Below are positions 45,201-57,389 of a stretch of DNA of 64,000 nt, one piece after another. How positions within the stretch are numbered: the first letter of the stretch is position 1; the number at the start of each line of letters is the position of its first letter. Both the position numbers and the translations under genes were made by a program. Source of the DNA: Calendula officinalis (Eukaryota > Streptophyta > Magnoliopsida > Asterales > Asteraceae); contig OY970826.1 in NCBI GenBank assembly GCA_963853835.1, positions 76,750,929 to 76,814,928 on the forward strand, read 5' to 3'. The notes beneath the pieces are model-generated. The model was given only the letters and a program-made list of their open reading frames with translations, had not been told where the DNA came from and made no database searches.

Positions 45201-47098
45201 GTGTCAGCATATCTTATGTTAAAGTTAGTGTTCTTCCAAAAACTCGATGGCGTTTTTGTCATTTTTGTAATTCGACACATTTTTTATATATGTATCTTGT
45301 GTCATTATACCAATTTCGACAAAAAAAAAAAAAACAAAATGAAAATCAAGTAAGTTTTTCAAAAAGACCAACCTTTGATGAGGCGTCGACACATGCTGTG
45401 TTAAATTTGGTATTCTTCCAAAAAACTTAAGGGTATATTTGTCATTTGACACCCCACATACATTATCTCTTCAAATTTCGAGCAAGCCAGATTAGTGATA
45501 TTTTTCTTGTTTGGTGTAGGTGATTGATATTTATGCGGATTTTCTCGTAACCGATGAGAATAATACTGCAACTCGTGTATCTGAAAAAGGAGTTTTGCAA
45601 GTCTTGTTGGATTTGAGATTTGCTGCTGATATTCTTTCGGGGGGAGATATAAGTGGAAATGATGATTCATTAAAAACATCAAAAACAAAATCAACGTATA
45701 GAAGAAAGCAAGATGTGCAACGAGTTAAGTCGGTTATGAAAGATCGACTTGATGGGTTGGTGAATCGTTTGTCACAGAGGCTTGACCCGATTGATTGGCT
45801 CACGTATGCTTTCATTTTCTTTTTCTTTTTCTTTTTTAAATTGGAAAAAATGCATTTTAGTACCCTGAAATTGGCTGACTAGGTCTTCTACAACCCTGAA
45901 TTATATTAAAGGTGCAACATGGTACCCTAAACTTGATAAAATGGTCAATTTAGTACCCCGACTCGCTAATTTCGTCTTGTTTTCTCACGTGATTTGCTTC
46001 TAATCTCAATATATTGAGATGAATGTATATCTTTTAGTCCATCAAAAGCTCCATCGAAACTATGTCAATTAAGAAAACGCAACAAAATTAGCGAGTAAGG
46101 GTACTAAATCGACCATTTTGTCAAGTTCACCTTTAATAATTCAGGGTAGTAAAAGACCTAATTAGGTAATTTCAGGGTACTATAATGCATTTTGACCTTT
46201 TTAATTATATTTCTGGGTAAGATTTATTGGTTGTGGCTAGATGTGGCAATTTGAGCCTGTTTTCTTATGAATGGGTCAATTTGTGTGTGTGTTTTAATAC
46301 TTGACCTGTTACCCTGCTAAACCCGCCTATCTTACCTTCTTGTGGTTTAGTTTTAACTGAATTGATATCAATTAAAATTCATTTTTCAAATATAATTTGG
46401 TTATTAGTTTTGAATTTTTATTTATCTATTTGTGTAGATATGAACCGTACCTTATGGAGAACGAAAAACAGTCGTACCTACGACATGCTGTCCTTTTCGG
46501 TTTCTTTGTACAACTTCGTCGATTATACACAGACACAATGCAAAAATTACCAACAAATTCTGAATCAAATATAATGCGATGCTCTACAGTTCCTCGTTTC
46601 AAATACCTACCCATCAGGTTCACCTTACACTTTTTATATTTATTTTATTTATTTATTATTATTACTGGTTTATTAATATTGAATTTTGTATTTCAGTGCT
46701 CCTGTATTATCTGCAAAGGGTTCAAGTAAATCCCCTGTATCAACATCTATGGATGATGTTTCTTCAAGGAGTCCTTGGAGAAATTATACACAAGACGAAT
46801 TTTCTCGTAATATTGATTTGGATGAAAACACGAGTTTAGGGGTTGCAACGCCTTTTCTTAAATCTTTCATGCAGGTAATATTTCTTTTTTATATACTGAA
46901 AATTCTTCAAAAAAAATATATATATATATATATATATATTTCTTGTTAAAATGACAGGTTGGCAGTCGATTTGGTGAGAGCACAATGAAACTAGGATCCA
47001 TGCTAACAGAAGGTCAAGTAGGTAGATTTGGTGACATTTTACCTGCTCAAGCAGCCGGCCTTCTTTCCCAATTTACAGCTGGACGATCAGATTACTAA
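42282..47098 (+). CDS. COG1: Conserved oligomeric Golgi complex subunit 1, 6 exons, 1064 aa
   Basis: Exons: 42282-44498, 44622-44816, 45520-45803, 46438-46617, 46697-46874, 46958-47098 (3195 nt). COG1 is the lobe-A subunit linking the two halves of the COG tether that captures intra-Golgi retrograde vesicles. Seen: a proline/serine-rich start, then the Vps51/COG1 N-terminal helical domain (about residues 28-110: AESLFRTKPISEIRNVE, LVGNRYRDLIDSADSIVNMK), an all-helical body, and the conserved end VGSRFGESTMKLGSMLTEGQ with FGDILPAQAAGLLSQF. Length is close to that of the Arabidopsis protein. Introns 2 and 3 hold repeats. Confidence 0.96.
44860..45480 (+). repeat. Degenerate tandem repeats in COG1 intron 2
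   Basis: The phrase TCATTTATACCAATTTC followed by an A-rich CAAAAA stretch occurs near 44920, 45120 and 45303, each with a preceding CTTGAGGG/TTATTTCATTTGACA segment. Spacing is about 190 bp. Probably diverged tandem copies; units are unequal. Confidence 0.6.
45847..46194. mobile_element. Foldback-like MITE in COG1 intron 3
   Basis: AAAATGCATTTTAGTACCC near the left end pairs with GGGTACTATAATGCATTTT near the right; the pairing continues inward (CTGAAATT, AGGTCTT, AATTATTAAAGGTG, TTAGTACCC, TAGCGAG), so most of the 350 bp forms one long imperfect hairpin. Flanks CTTTTTTAAATT and CCTTTTTAATTA may be target repeats. Non-coding. Confidence 0.7.
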
Positions 47099-48430
47099 TT
47101 TCATATTTTCCCACCATACTTTCATCCCGAGAAACAAACTATGATTTTCATGCCAAAAAATGGGATTCTGGACCGTGCCCGCGAAGGTGACATCAGCGAG
47201 TATTTGGGCCAGAAAACGTGCAATTTTCTTTCGGTGAAATTTGTCAAGAGTGTATCGTTTGTGCATAAAACGAGAACAATAGCAGTGAAGTTATTATATA
47301 AGTCGTGTTCACGTGTTTTTATTAAGTTTATTTTTATGAAGTATAGTAAAATCGAGGGTTTGAGGGTGATTGTAGAACGATTTGTTGGTGGTGATTGTAG
47401 AACGATTTGTTGGTGGTGATTGTGGAGATGTAGAGAATTGTATACCGGTTTTCTAGTTATATCTTTGTTTTTCATTGTTTTGATACATTCAAAATCTTAC
47501 TATATTATCTTCACTACATGCCTCAATATGGATGTACAGAGTATAAAATTGTTATGAATTCAAGACTTATTGATGACAACATGTATGCTGTATGCAGTCA
47601 CCCAAAATTCTGGTTAATCAAAATCCTTAACCAACCAGTTGCGGTTTAATTTCGGTTATAGGTTCGATTAATTTCAGTTGACCATTTTCATTTAGAGCCT
47701 GTAGTTTTTTTTGCTTAATTTTCAGCATATTTCAACAATATTTAGATATTTTGCCGACTATCTTTTTGGTTTGTTTTAGAAAACGTATTTATATATGTTA
47801 GTAGAACAATAAAAATAATCAATAATAATTTCAAACAACTTAAAATTTTATGACATGCCCAACCAATATAACATGTTTAATTAAACGGGTTAGACAGTTC
47901 AACAAGTCAAACAGGTTAAACGGGTAAAACACATTTCGTTATTCCACAAATTCATTACAAAATAAATACCAAAACACCAAAATTATTAAGTAATCTTTTT
48001 AGTTTTTATGTAACTATATAAGTTACATTTGAAATTATTAAGTAATCTTTTTAGTTTTTATGTAATTATATAAGTTACATTTGAACTAGTAAACTATAAA
48101 CTAAGTATAAATATATATTTTTAAATATATTTTAATAATTAAACAGGTTGACAGATCAACTAATTTTTAAATTATCATTATCCTGAATCTAATCCGTTTA
48201 AGAAACAGGTTAGCTAACTCAACCTAGGACTGAATCAAAAATTTACTACAATCAAACCTGTTTAATTCCATATCGTTTCGTATTAGTTGAGCCACCCCTT
48301 TCTTTACCGTGTAAAGAAATAAGTTAGATGACCAAAACTGAAAGTTATGACATAGTTTAGGGGTAAGTCGTGTTATTTAATCTTAATACCTGGCGTTACA
48401 TGTAACTTCTCAACTTCATTAGTTAACACC
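47099..48430. other. 3' flank of COG1 and intergenic DNA
   Basis: A 24-bp duplication (TGTAGAACGATTTGTTGGTG) lies at about 47371-47420 in the likely 3' UTR. Further on, a TTATTAAGTAATCTTTTTAG block of about 55 bp is tandemly duplicated (47975-48085). No gene seen. Confidence 0.5.
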
Positions 48431-49241
48431 CAACCCCGGTGGCTCTAACCGACGATCTTCTTCCGCAACGGCAACGAAGTCCCGGCGACGATACACGAGA
48501 GGTGAATACGGCGGTGAGTTTAAGCTCGTTAAATCATACCTTGTTATTGATTCGCGTATCAAATAGTTTCTACATTGAGTAGGAACCGTACGATTTCATA
48601 TAAGCATTAGTTCTTAGTGTTAGGGTTTCATCGAATCAAACATTTTACCTTAGTTTTTTGAACAAATTGAAGGTTATACAGATCTTCCTTACGGTTTGAT
48701 ACAGTTACGTATGCGTATCTCACTCATAATTGTTACAAGTCTGACATTCCTTATATGTACTGTAATTTCTCAGCTATTGGTTGTGCATATTGCCAATTCA
48801 TTGTAATTAGCTTGATATATCGGAGTTTATATACTAAATTAATTATTTCTGGATTTACAAGACTTTGTGTGGTATTGACTTCATATACTGTTGTTATTGT
48901 AATCGTAATTTCAGTATTTTTTTTCATTAATATATTTTGTTGTATCGTTAGCTCTGATCAAAAGATTCATATTTTTGTGTATATTCTTTATCAATTACGA
49001 GCAATTTGTATTACGTGTCAACTAGCACATGTTACTTGACTACTTGGTGGTTCATTGGTATTTTGGAAGCGTACTTCATAGGTGAAGGCTAATTAATGTA
49101 TAAAATCCATAGTTTTCAGTAATATTTCTTATCTCAAGTTATTGAAAGATTTCATTTGTTATATATCACTTTTAAGCTGTTTTTTTAATCCTTCATTTTG
49201 GTGTTTAGAACACTGAAAAAGGAAGACATACATAAGCTGAA

Positions 49242-50313
49242 ATGGGGGATTCAGATCCTAGTAGCTCTTTGAGATGCCGACACTGTGCAGGTCCTCTCAC
49301 CAAAGAGATGGTAATTTTTTTTAACTAAAATTAAACTTATTCTTACTATCAAATTAATAATGGTGATTCCTGTCTGTAAACCAAACGCTACCTAATTAAG
49401 ACCATGGATGTAGACAATTGTTGAAACTGATAAATAAATTCGTTTATTTGTTTCTGATTTAATTGCAGGAAACCAGTGCTTGGACAGTTGGACCGCTTAT
49501 CAGAGATAGTTTTTCTATGGTGACTGTTTTTCTCTAAGAAAGAAGAAGAATACATTATTTATTCTATTTTTAATATTAAATGTACATTTATCCACATAAA
49601 AAAAACCGGATGTTTTGTGACTTCTATTTCGTTTGGATGTTAAATATCGACATTAAAAGTTCTTATTTCATCTGTTTTGCTGATAATTCAGATTGGTTCT
49701 GCTGTTGGGGGTGTATCAAGTGCATTCTATGGATTTAATCTAGGTAAAATTTGACAACTTTAACATTTTTTAAAATCATATCTTAATATTATTATTTGTT
49801 TTTCGTCTTGTAGTTATGCCAGTTGTTCAAAGGCGAGTAAAAGGACCGATGTGGTTGCATTTCTTGATTGGTGTAAGTTTCTTACTACCCATATTTTTTT
49901 TTTATCTTTTTTACTTACAGAGTATCAGCTTATAATATAAATATTCCTTAAATTAGTGGTGGAAAAACTCTATTTTTCCAATTTTGTTTAAATAAATATT
50001 GAATAAAATCTCTTACGCAGGCCCCACCTGTAATAGTGTTCTCATCAGCATGTGCAGGACTTGCAGGTTAGTCAAATATAGATTTTTCATAAATCTTTCT
50101 TCTCGAAATTAATTGAATTTTATTAATCATAATCTTGAAGGCATTTTTCTCACATAACCCGTTTCTCATTTTATGTTTGTAGGTGGTGCAATTCCAGCAC
50201 TTGCTCAACTTGCATCTTCATCTTATCATGCAGCTGTTTCATCACCATCATTATCTACACCACCGCCACGAGATGATGACATCAGCAAATCAAGAACTTC
50301 CTCCACTCTATAA
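49242..50313 (+). CDS. Small plant-conserved membrane protein of unknown function, 6 coding exons, 135 aa
   Basis: Exons: 49242-49310, 49469-49519, 49692-49743, 49814-49872, 50021-50066, 50183-50313 (408 nt). A leader exon probably ends at 48513 (GCG|GTGAGT) with its acceptor at 49208. Seen: an N-terminal CRHCAGPL pair of cysteines, a tryptophan-containing linker, a glycine-rich hydrophobic segment (IGSAVGGVSSAFYGFNLVMP), the motif RRVKGPMWLHFLIGAPP, a second hydrophobic segment (VIVFSSACAGLAGGAIPALA), and a serine/proline tail. Two membrane helices are likely. I recall similar unnamed plant proteins but no function. Six tiny exons that all keep frame argue for a real gene. Confidence 0.85.
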
Positions 50314-50770
50314 TGATGACATCAGCAAATACTTTTTTTTTAATCGTTATTTACTGCTTTAGGTGTAAATGTTCTGAATTTTTGGGACTTCATGTTAAAC
50401 TCGATACATACATAGTAGGTATATAACTATATTGTAGTTAGTCTCATGTTTCCTCTATTTTCGCCATGAAGTGTTAAAAGTTTAAACTGAACTTTGAAAT
50501 TTCGAATGAATGAATGTGTGGTTTGGTTTATGATCGTTTTTTGAATCGTGTAATGCTCTCTGAATCTGTCTTAATTAAAATATTTTGGTGCAAAAAGAAG
50601 CAATTTCGGTGAGGGGAAAAACGTGAACCGTGAATCCAAAACGAAGATAAGGTTCATTCAAGAACAGTTGTGATTGGTTTATTTTACACAAGGACGATTT
50701 GTGCAAACTTAGCCAACATAAAAATTAGTTATGGTTCAATAGAATAACAAACAATATAACCTGACGTTAA
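50314..50770. other. 3' flank of the small membrane protein gene
   Basis: A 20-bp echo of the coding end (GATGACATCAGCAAAT) recurs right after the stop codon. Otherwise AT-rich 3' UTR-like sequence. Confidence 0.5.
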
Positions 50771-51109
50771 GACTATTTGTAACGGTGAATAAACTCAGGT
50801 TTGGTCATTGTGTTATATAATATAAGTGTTAATATAATATAAGTGTTACTTCAGCTTTTTTTTCCAGACCAAACCCCTCATACTGGTGAACAAACACACG
50901 ACTAAACCTTAAATTGATTTATTAATACATTTATCACTTATCATGCATAATGTACAAGCGACCACTACAATGTATATGCGATCTTCATTAGTTGCATGGA
51001 TGACCAAATGCAAGGAAAAAAGGAGGGTTTGGTCACGGGTCGCCGTAACGGGAGGTTTGGTTGCAACCGAACGTCATAGTCGCCGCTCGACGCCCCATTA
51101 CACTCATCA
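50771..51109. mobile_element. PIF/Harbinger-type MITE
   Basis: The left end GACTATTTGTAACGG and reversed right end GATGAGTGTAATGG are weakly alike; TAA flanks both (50768-50770, 51110-51112). The interior has TTTGGTCA blocks like the other Harbinger MITEs here. 339 bp. Confidence 0.6.
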
Positions 51110-51218
51110 TAAGAAGCGTCTGAAATGATCTCTTAAAGGTCACAAGTTTGATCCATACCCTAGGTTAACACATACTTAGTAGACATGAAAGGTTCAGAAA
51201 CAGTCACGACAACGTTAT

Positions 51219-51290
51219 AAATGGGAATACACTAATTATTAATGTGGTCATATAAATGACACCACATAAATGACTAGTGTATTCCCATTT
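51219..51290. repeat. Short perfect inverted repeat
   Basis: AAATGGGAATACACTA (51219-51234) is exactly mirrored by TAGTGTATTCCCATTT (51275-51290), with a second inner pair (ATGTGGTCAT / ATGACACCACAT). 72 bp in all. Could be a tiny MITE or a hairpin transcript. Confidence 0.7.
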
Positions 51291-51469
51291 ACTATTAAAC
51301 CACCACCAAATGGTTATTTTGTTATATATCTTTGATTTTATTTAATAAGTTTTACAAGTTACAATAAGAAGACTAACATACAGGGTGCAAATTGTTATTT
51401 CCTCAAGTAGAGGGTTGCAGGTGAAAATCTCGAAGGGGACATTATCAGAAATTAGGGCTTATAAAATGA

Positions 51470-52340
51470 GGCCAAAACCCTAACGAATGGGCTTAACACT
51501 ACTTGATCTTATCTGAGCGGTACTAGAAAGGGACTACGGCGGCGTCGGTTATGGTGGCCGTGGAGAATCGAGGCGGTTAAAGCAACCCAGCCACGACATC
51601 TTCCGGTGTTGGATGGTTGCAGGAGGCTCCGTTTCGATCTCCCGTTCGCTTTATCGGCAATCTCCGTCGTAATCCCCTCCGGTCATCCGCGATGAAGACT
51701 GCCCGCTACCGGAGCCGTACATTCGATTTTAATCGGGCGATGATGGCCGCGCGGGCTTACCAATCATATTAAACAAGTTAAAGCCCTAAATTCAGTAATT
51801 AAGCATTTTTATCTCTCATAGAAAAATGTTTTTTTTAATGTTTACTTACTCTCGTTCCTGCAATTTTTTTCAAAACCAATTGATAATTTTTGGTAAATTA
51901 TGATATTATTTCTTGTTCAATTCTACGTGTTTGATCGACATTCAGTTTTCTAATTTGATAATTGATTGTGTACAGCAAGTTTCTATTTTATTTTCGATCT
52001 GTATGTATATTATACATAAAACTAATGGCTTTTACATTCTAATTTCCAATAGATTGATAGTGTATGAGCTTAATTTGTTGTACGATTTAGCTCAACTTTA
52101 AAATCCATTCATATAAAGTTATGTTTTTGTAACCATTGATGTTTTATTGAATTGAAGAAAAGAAAAAAGTTGTGGTCTTTTTTGCAGTGAAAGTTGTGTT
52201 GCAGGTGTGGCGCTGAATTATGTTGACTTCAATGCAAAGATGCTTGTTATGGTCGATATAGGTTGATGTTTGATGGTGCTGTTTGTTTGCCCACAAAATG
52301 CTATTTTATGTAATGTAAAATGTGTATATTCATAGCATTT
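51470..52340 (+). other. Possible non-coding or decayed transcription unit
   Basis: A GC-richer block (51530-51760, CGGCGGCGTCGG, CCGGTCATCCGCG) in AT-rich surroundings looks like a plant leader exon. It is followed by T-rich DNA and a possible acceptor (TTTTTTGCAG, about 52186). No frame of useful length links them. Evidence is compositional only. Confidence 0.25.
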
Positions 52341-52902
52341 TTATTAATTTCATTCTTCAGATTTACGTGTCGTTCTTGATAGATCTTTATGTACATTTAT
52401 GAGGTAGTTGAAACTCAGTTTGTTGAATTGAGCTCCATGCCAAATTTTGCCAATGTGTTGTGGAAACAAAGTTTGAAACATTATATTGCTTCGAAGTAAA
52501 TCTTTTCTATTTATACTTCACATGAAAAACACCTTACTAAAGGTAAATATAACCGTAATTGTTCATTAAAAGTCAAAATAATGTTTGTCAAAGTAAAACA
52601 AACATGAGATGAAAACATGTGTTAAAACGAAAAGATATACGAAGTATTACTTCAACCTATCAAGTGAGTAGGACTATTAGTAGGACCAAATGATAAGACT
52701 AAATATCATTTCTCGTCACGAGTAATGGTATTTAGGCATACAATTTAGATTTTCTCATAGGCCTACTCATTAGATGAAGATACGTGTCAAATCAAAGGAT
52801 AATATTAGAAGAGAGAGTTAGTGGAATACACATGTTATCCTATCAAGTGGGTATACCTATTAGTATGTCTAAATGGTAGGACTAAATATCATTTTCTCGA
52901 TA

Positions 52903-53342
52903 AAAAAAGAGTTGGGATTTACTCCCCAAAAAATGAGATAGGTTTGAGGAATGTATACTGCCCGTTTGGATGTCACTGCATATGTTAGACTGGTGCCAAC
53001 AGGCTCCGGCAGTTTCAATTTCTTTCAACTGGCGGTATCACTCCGTGCCAATGGTTTCGCAAGTTGCTTTGCGCCACTTTGGAGACGGGATTGAGTGAGA
53101 GATCAGTGGGTGATGGTGGGCTCAAATGGGTATCTTGTATGTGTGTGTTTTGTAATGATGGGTACTAAAAAATTGAAGAGAAGTGGTATTGTTGGCATAT
53201 ATACGTCAGTTTAGTGTCGGTTGAAAGGTGACCTGACGTGATGTTGATTTGACAATAAATGACGGCGTCAATTTCCACCACTGTTGGAAGTGGTCTTTTT
53301 AACTTGTCAACTTACTAACTTGCCGTTTAAAAAAAAAAAACA
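52903..53342 (+). mobile_element. SINE copy 3, split by a MITE
   Basis: The left part (52903-52984: GGGATTTACTCCCC, ATACTGCCCGTTTGGATGTC) and right part (from about 53300: ACTTACTAACTTGCCGTT plus an A-run) join to give the SINE 3' half seen at 15.3 and 23.5 kb. The MITE lies between. Confidence 0.75.
52988..53295. mobile_element. PIF/Harbinger MITE inside a SINE
   Basis: Ends GACTGGTGCCAACAG and, reversed, GACCACTTCCAACAG; TTA on the left (52985-52987), TTT on the right. The last ~130 bp are homologous to the Harbinger end at 4021-4140. Confidence 0.75.
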
Positions 53343-53883
53343 AATAGTACAAGTACAATTAAAAAAGATTAACCTTCCAACTTGCATGAGTATTAGACTA
53401 TGGGTAAAGGGCCAACCCCATCGGTCATCATTTTACCAACTTCTATCATGTTGCCAAATAACAAAAATGAATTATCTTACACAAAAATGTATAATCCTTT
53501 TTGTAATGATTAAACCAAGTCATGCAAATGGCAAACCCAGCTGGTAATTGCCTAAGAAAGGGCAATTAGCAAATGATCGGGTGAAGGTTCGGAAACGGAT
53601 AACAGTTAATTCACGTACATAACAAGCAAAACTCAATTACCAAGAGAAACCCATTGAAAATGGGAATCTCCTTGTAGAAAGAAAGAAAAAAAAAAACAAC
53701 TCACGCAAGTTAAGTGATGGGAGAATGCTAAAAGTTAAACATAAAGCATTAAAAATTCAAATATTTGTATGAATAACAAACAAGATGAGATCACCATAAC
53801 TACACAATTCTCATGAATAGAAAGTTTAATTTTTGATCAATAATTTGTTACCAAACAAGAGAGATGATTTTGCGGTCTTGTTT

Positions 53884-55306
53884 TCAAGCCGTTTTCTTCT
53901 TCTTTGAAGGTAACGGAAAGAACACTCGGAAAACCCAACCAGCAAATATAGCGCCAATAAATGGACAAATCCAATAAACATAAAACTGCTCCCATGTATT
54001 GTGTCGATTGTTAACATACGCCCACCCGAATGCCTGTACAAACAATTAAATAACCACATTTAATTATTAACAGGTCAAAAATGTCAAATTTAGCTTAAAA
54101 GAAAACAAGTCAAATGGCCTGAACGAATTGATAGTAGCGAAAAGTGTATATTCATGCATAAAACTAAAACCTTGTAAATAATTTTATGCAAACAATTGAA
54201 CTATTATTGACCCGTTACCCACCCGTTCGACCCACCCATTTTGCCACCTAACTAAAAAAGAATGACGGGTTTATAAACTTACATTTGCGGGATTCATGGA
54301 AGGACCCGTGTAACCGGAACCAGCAACAACCATAGTCACAATCGACATCGAAAGCATCCAATTTTTCATAAGTGGACTTTTAGGACCCTTGACGATAATA
54401 TAAAGGACCAAAAACGAGATTATAAAAGTCAACACTCCCTCTGCAATAGCCGCCGTATGTAAGTCAACTTTTACAGATGGCCCACCGAGCATGTGTTTGT
54501 ACTCAATTGGCATCAACTCAACAATTGCCAATGCACCACCAACTGCACCTAGTGCCTGTAAAAAAACTAATTTTTTAGATTTTCATATTGCATTTCAAAT
54601 TTTGACTTGGAAAGTCAACGCTTGTTTCTTGATTTTCTCAGAAAACTTTGACCTTTATCAATCAAATTTGATACATTTTAAGCCAAATGTGACATGATTT
54701 CTGTTGTTTAACATCAATATCAGATTTAAGCAAAAATCGTCAATGGTGATTATGATTATCAAAGGTATTAATAGTTAGACGACTCTTATAGTCTTATTTT
54801 CAAATCACGATAATTACTCCAAAATTAATAATCTCAAATTTCACAAGTGATTTAAGGCATATAATATTCACTATAAACATACTCAAAACCCTAAACTAAC
54901 ACCAATTTTGAAATTAGTAACATCACTTACATGATCCCAATTTGAAACCCTAGTTCCGTACAAAAACAATCAGTACCTAATAATCGAACATAAATCCAGA
55001 TGTCATCCATATTACCTGAATCGGAAAACGAACGGCGGCGGAGATGAGGGTATCACGGCCGAGACCAGCGGCATAGAAAGCAGCAGTACCGGTAGGATTA
55101 AAGCTAGCACCACCGAGTAAATCGCCAATAATACCAAAGATGAACAGCAGAACAAATATCAGCGAAGTTGTGATTAGAAGTGACGTCATCCCTTTAACGC
55201 CGACGGCCGTGGCGATGACGGAAGTAGCAGCACCAAGGGTGGAAGCACAAAACACCCATAAAAAAGTCAGCACTCCGTCACCGATTGCCGCCTTCACTAC
55301 CCCCAT
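53884..55306 (-). CDS. SIP1: Aquaporin of the small basic intrinsic protein 1 (SIP1) class, 3 exons, 237 aa
   Basis: Exons: 55306-55016, 54555-54283, 54033-53884 (714 nt). SIPs are endoplasmic-reticulum water channels. Seen: six hydrophobic segments; the first pore motif is FNPTG (NPT instead of NPA, a SIP1 trait); the second is the normal MNPAN; the C-terminus is lysine-rich (PSKKKKTA), as in this class. The start is the ATG that gives MGVVKAAIGDGVLTF, the usual SIP1 beginning. Intron positions fall right after the first pore loop region and directly after the second NPA. Confidence 0.96.
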
Positions 55307-55555
55307 AATATTCACCGGAAGTTGCAAGATTAATAAATTTCGGCCACCAAAGAGATGAAGTAGGTGGTATCGGAGTATAATAGATGGCTGGGAAAAAGAT
55401 TTCTGATTTGTAATTCGAAATAGATCGTATCAAAGTAGTAAACCACGTTTTGTTTTTTGCAATGTGATGACGTGTGAAGTCAAAATACGTTCAATCTAAC
55501 CACCCATTGTTTTTGTATGGCAATCTAATTCTCTCCTAAATCCACATATCTTCAA

Positions 55556-56108
55556 TAGGGGTGAGCAGAAAAAAAGGATAACCGGAATTGGAATCGGAAC
55601 CACTTTGGAACCGCCGGTTTCGGTTCCGGTTCTAAAAATTATAGAACCGCCCTATGAGGTTCCGGTTCCGGTTCCCAAAATTTAGGAACCGGTAACCGGT
55701 GGATAACCGGAACCGGCGATTATTCGGTCTATTTTTGTTAAATTATTATATATATGATAAATTTAATGTCCAAATTTAACAATATGAGAAATTTTATGTA
55801 ATTTTTAATAAGTTTAGTCATTAATTAGTCTAAATATAGTGTTCTAACGATATAATATATACACAATCATATGTTTAAGTGTTTGGAGTTTAAGATTATT
55901 CAAATATTAGTTGATAAAATGACAAAAAATGATTAATATTTAAACTTAACATCTTATTTTTATTTTACGATTTTAGAGACAGGGTAACCGGAATCGGCAC
56001 CGGAACCGGAGGTTCCGGTTCCGGTTCCGAAAATTGAGGAACCGCTACAAGAGGTTCCGGTTCCGGTTCCGGTCGGAACCGGTGGGTACCCGGCTATGCT
56101 CACCCCTA
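55556..56108. mobile_element. hAT-type MITE with CCGGTTC repeats
   Basis: Ends TAGGGGTGAGCA / TGCTCACCCCTA with 8-bp target repeats ATCTTCAA (55548-55555) and ATCTTCAC (56109-56116). Both subterminal regions are built of GGAACCGG/CCGGTTCC steps, around an AT-rich centre. 553 bp, about 250 bp upstream of the SIP1 start codon. Confidence 0.9.
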
Positions 56109-56109
56109 A

Positions 56110-56185
56110 TCTTCACAATAAGACTCGAACCCTCAACCTTAAGGTTGGGGGCACACACCTTTACCGCTAAACCATTAGGCCTTTG
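56110..56185 (-). repeat. tRNA-like head of a SINE, cut by the hAT MITE
   Basis: On the minus strand GGTTTAGCGGTAAAGG (A box) and GAGGGTTCGAGTC (B box) are about 35 bp apart, as in tRNA-derived SINEs. The acceptor ends do not pair, so it is not a functional tRNA gene. Confidence 0.6.
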
Positions 56186-57389
56186 GTAACCCCCTTGTTA
56201 AACCGCTCCCAAACACCCTAGCATTCCAGTTTTTAAGAAATTAATATCGTATCAGCTGATTACTTAATACTATTATATCAACAATATCTTTTCACTTATA
56301 ACCTAAAATAAAATATAAATGTGAGAGCCCTTCAAAGCATATGTTATATATGTGCCCTCACAAAATTTTATTAGTGGTTGTAAATTTGTTGCAAATCATA
56401 TTCAATTAGAGCACTCCAACTATATATCCCAAAACTTGTCAATGTGGAACTCCTACCATTGACACCAACTCATCCATTGGAAGAGAGAGAAGAGAAACTT
56501 ATCAGGAACACCGAGTTCAGAAACTCGTCACTTTTAGAGGGGGAGGAGGTAGGTAGAGAAAGGGTGAAAGTAAAGAGAGATTGAAAATTGTCAGTACCTT
56601 CCAAGTACATTGTAGTTTCGGTTTAATATTAAATCATGTATTCAACTAGTGGTAGGCTCAGGAAATAAAATCAGAGTATCATTAGTTTCACATTTTTTTT
56701 TTCTTAAGGATACCATTTATACTAAAAAAAGTTTAAAATTATATTTAACATTTTTTTATCACCATCTGAAATTTTTTGAGGAATTACACGAAGTACACCA
56801 TGCTACAAAGTAAGTCCTCCCATGTCTTCAACCCTTCACATAAACACAATCGATCACCTCCTCATTTTCCCTTGTTCATATAATTAGGTTTTGGTTAGTA
56901 CTTTCCTTGTTAGGTGTGTGTGGGTTGTCTAGTGGGGTTTTTATGTGATTTCCGCAACACAAAAATTATTTTACGCATCATAATCATTATTTTACAATAA
57001 TTGTATAGTTACTTTAAATATTGTATAATGTGATATATGAATTAATTTTTGTGGTGTATAAATCACCTCACATATTCTTTTGTCGTAATATGTAAGTTTT
57101 TTAGTTTCTATAAAATTTCCGCCTATTCCAAAAAACAACGCGCTTCATTTTCACTAAGAGAGACAAATGTAACATTTGCATAAAATATGACTATCATATG
57201 AGAGTAAACATATTATACATTCAAATTACATAATATATAATAAATAATCGATTTAACATATATATATATCTAACTCGGTAGTCGGTACTCACTTAACGTA
57301 ACACAAATTTAAATATCAGAGGTGCTTTCTAACGTCACATGCACACATTTGCAACAAAACAAAGCACAAGCCTGAAATTCTAGATCAAA
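56186..57389. other. Intergenic, AT-rich
   Basis: No gene recognised. Short GA-rich tract at 56480-56585, long AT-rich parts after 56690. Confidence 0.5.

Noticed and set aside
51219..51290. microRNA precursor
   Set aside because: The stem is only about 16 bp plus a short inner pair and sits alone in intergenic DNA. Too short for a plant miRNA without small-RNA support.
56117..56185. tRNA gene on the minus strand
   Set aside because: A and B boxes are present but the acceptor arms do not pair and no discriminator/CCA-compatible end is seen. A SINE head fits better.
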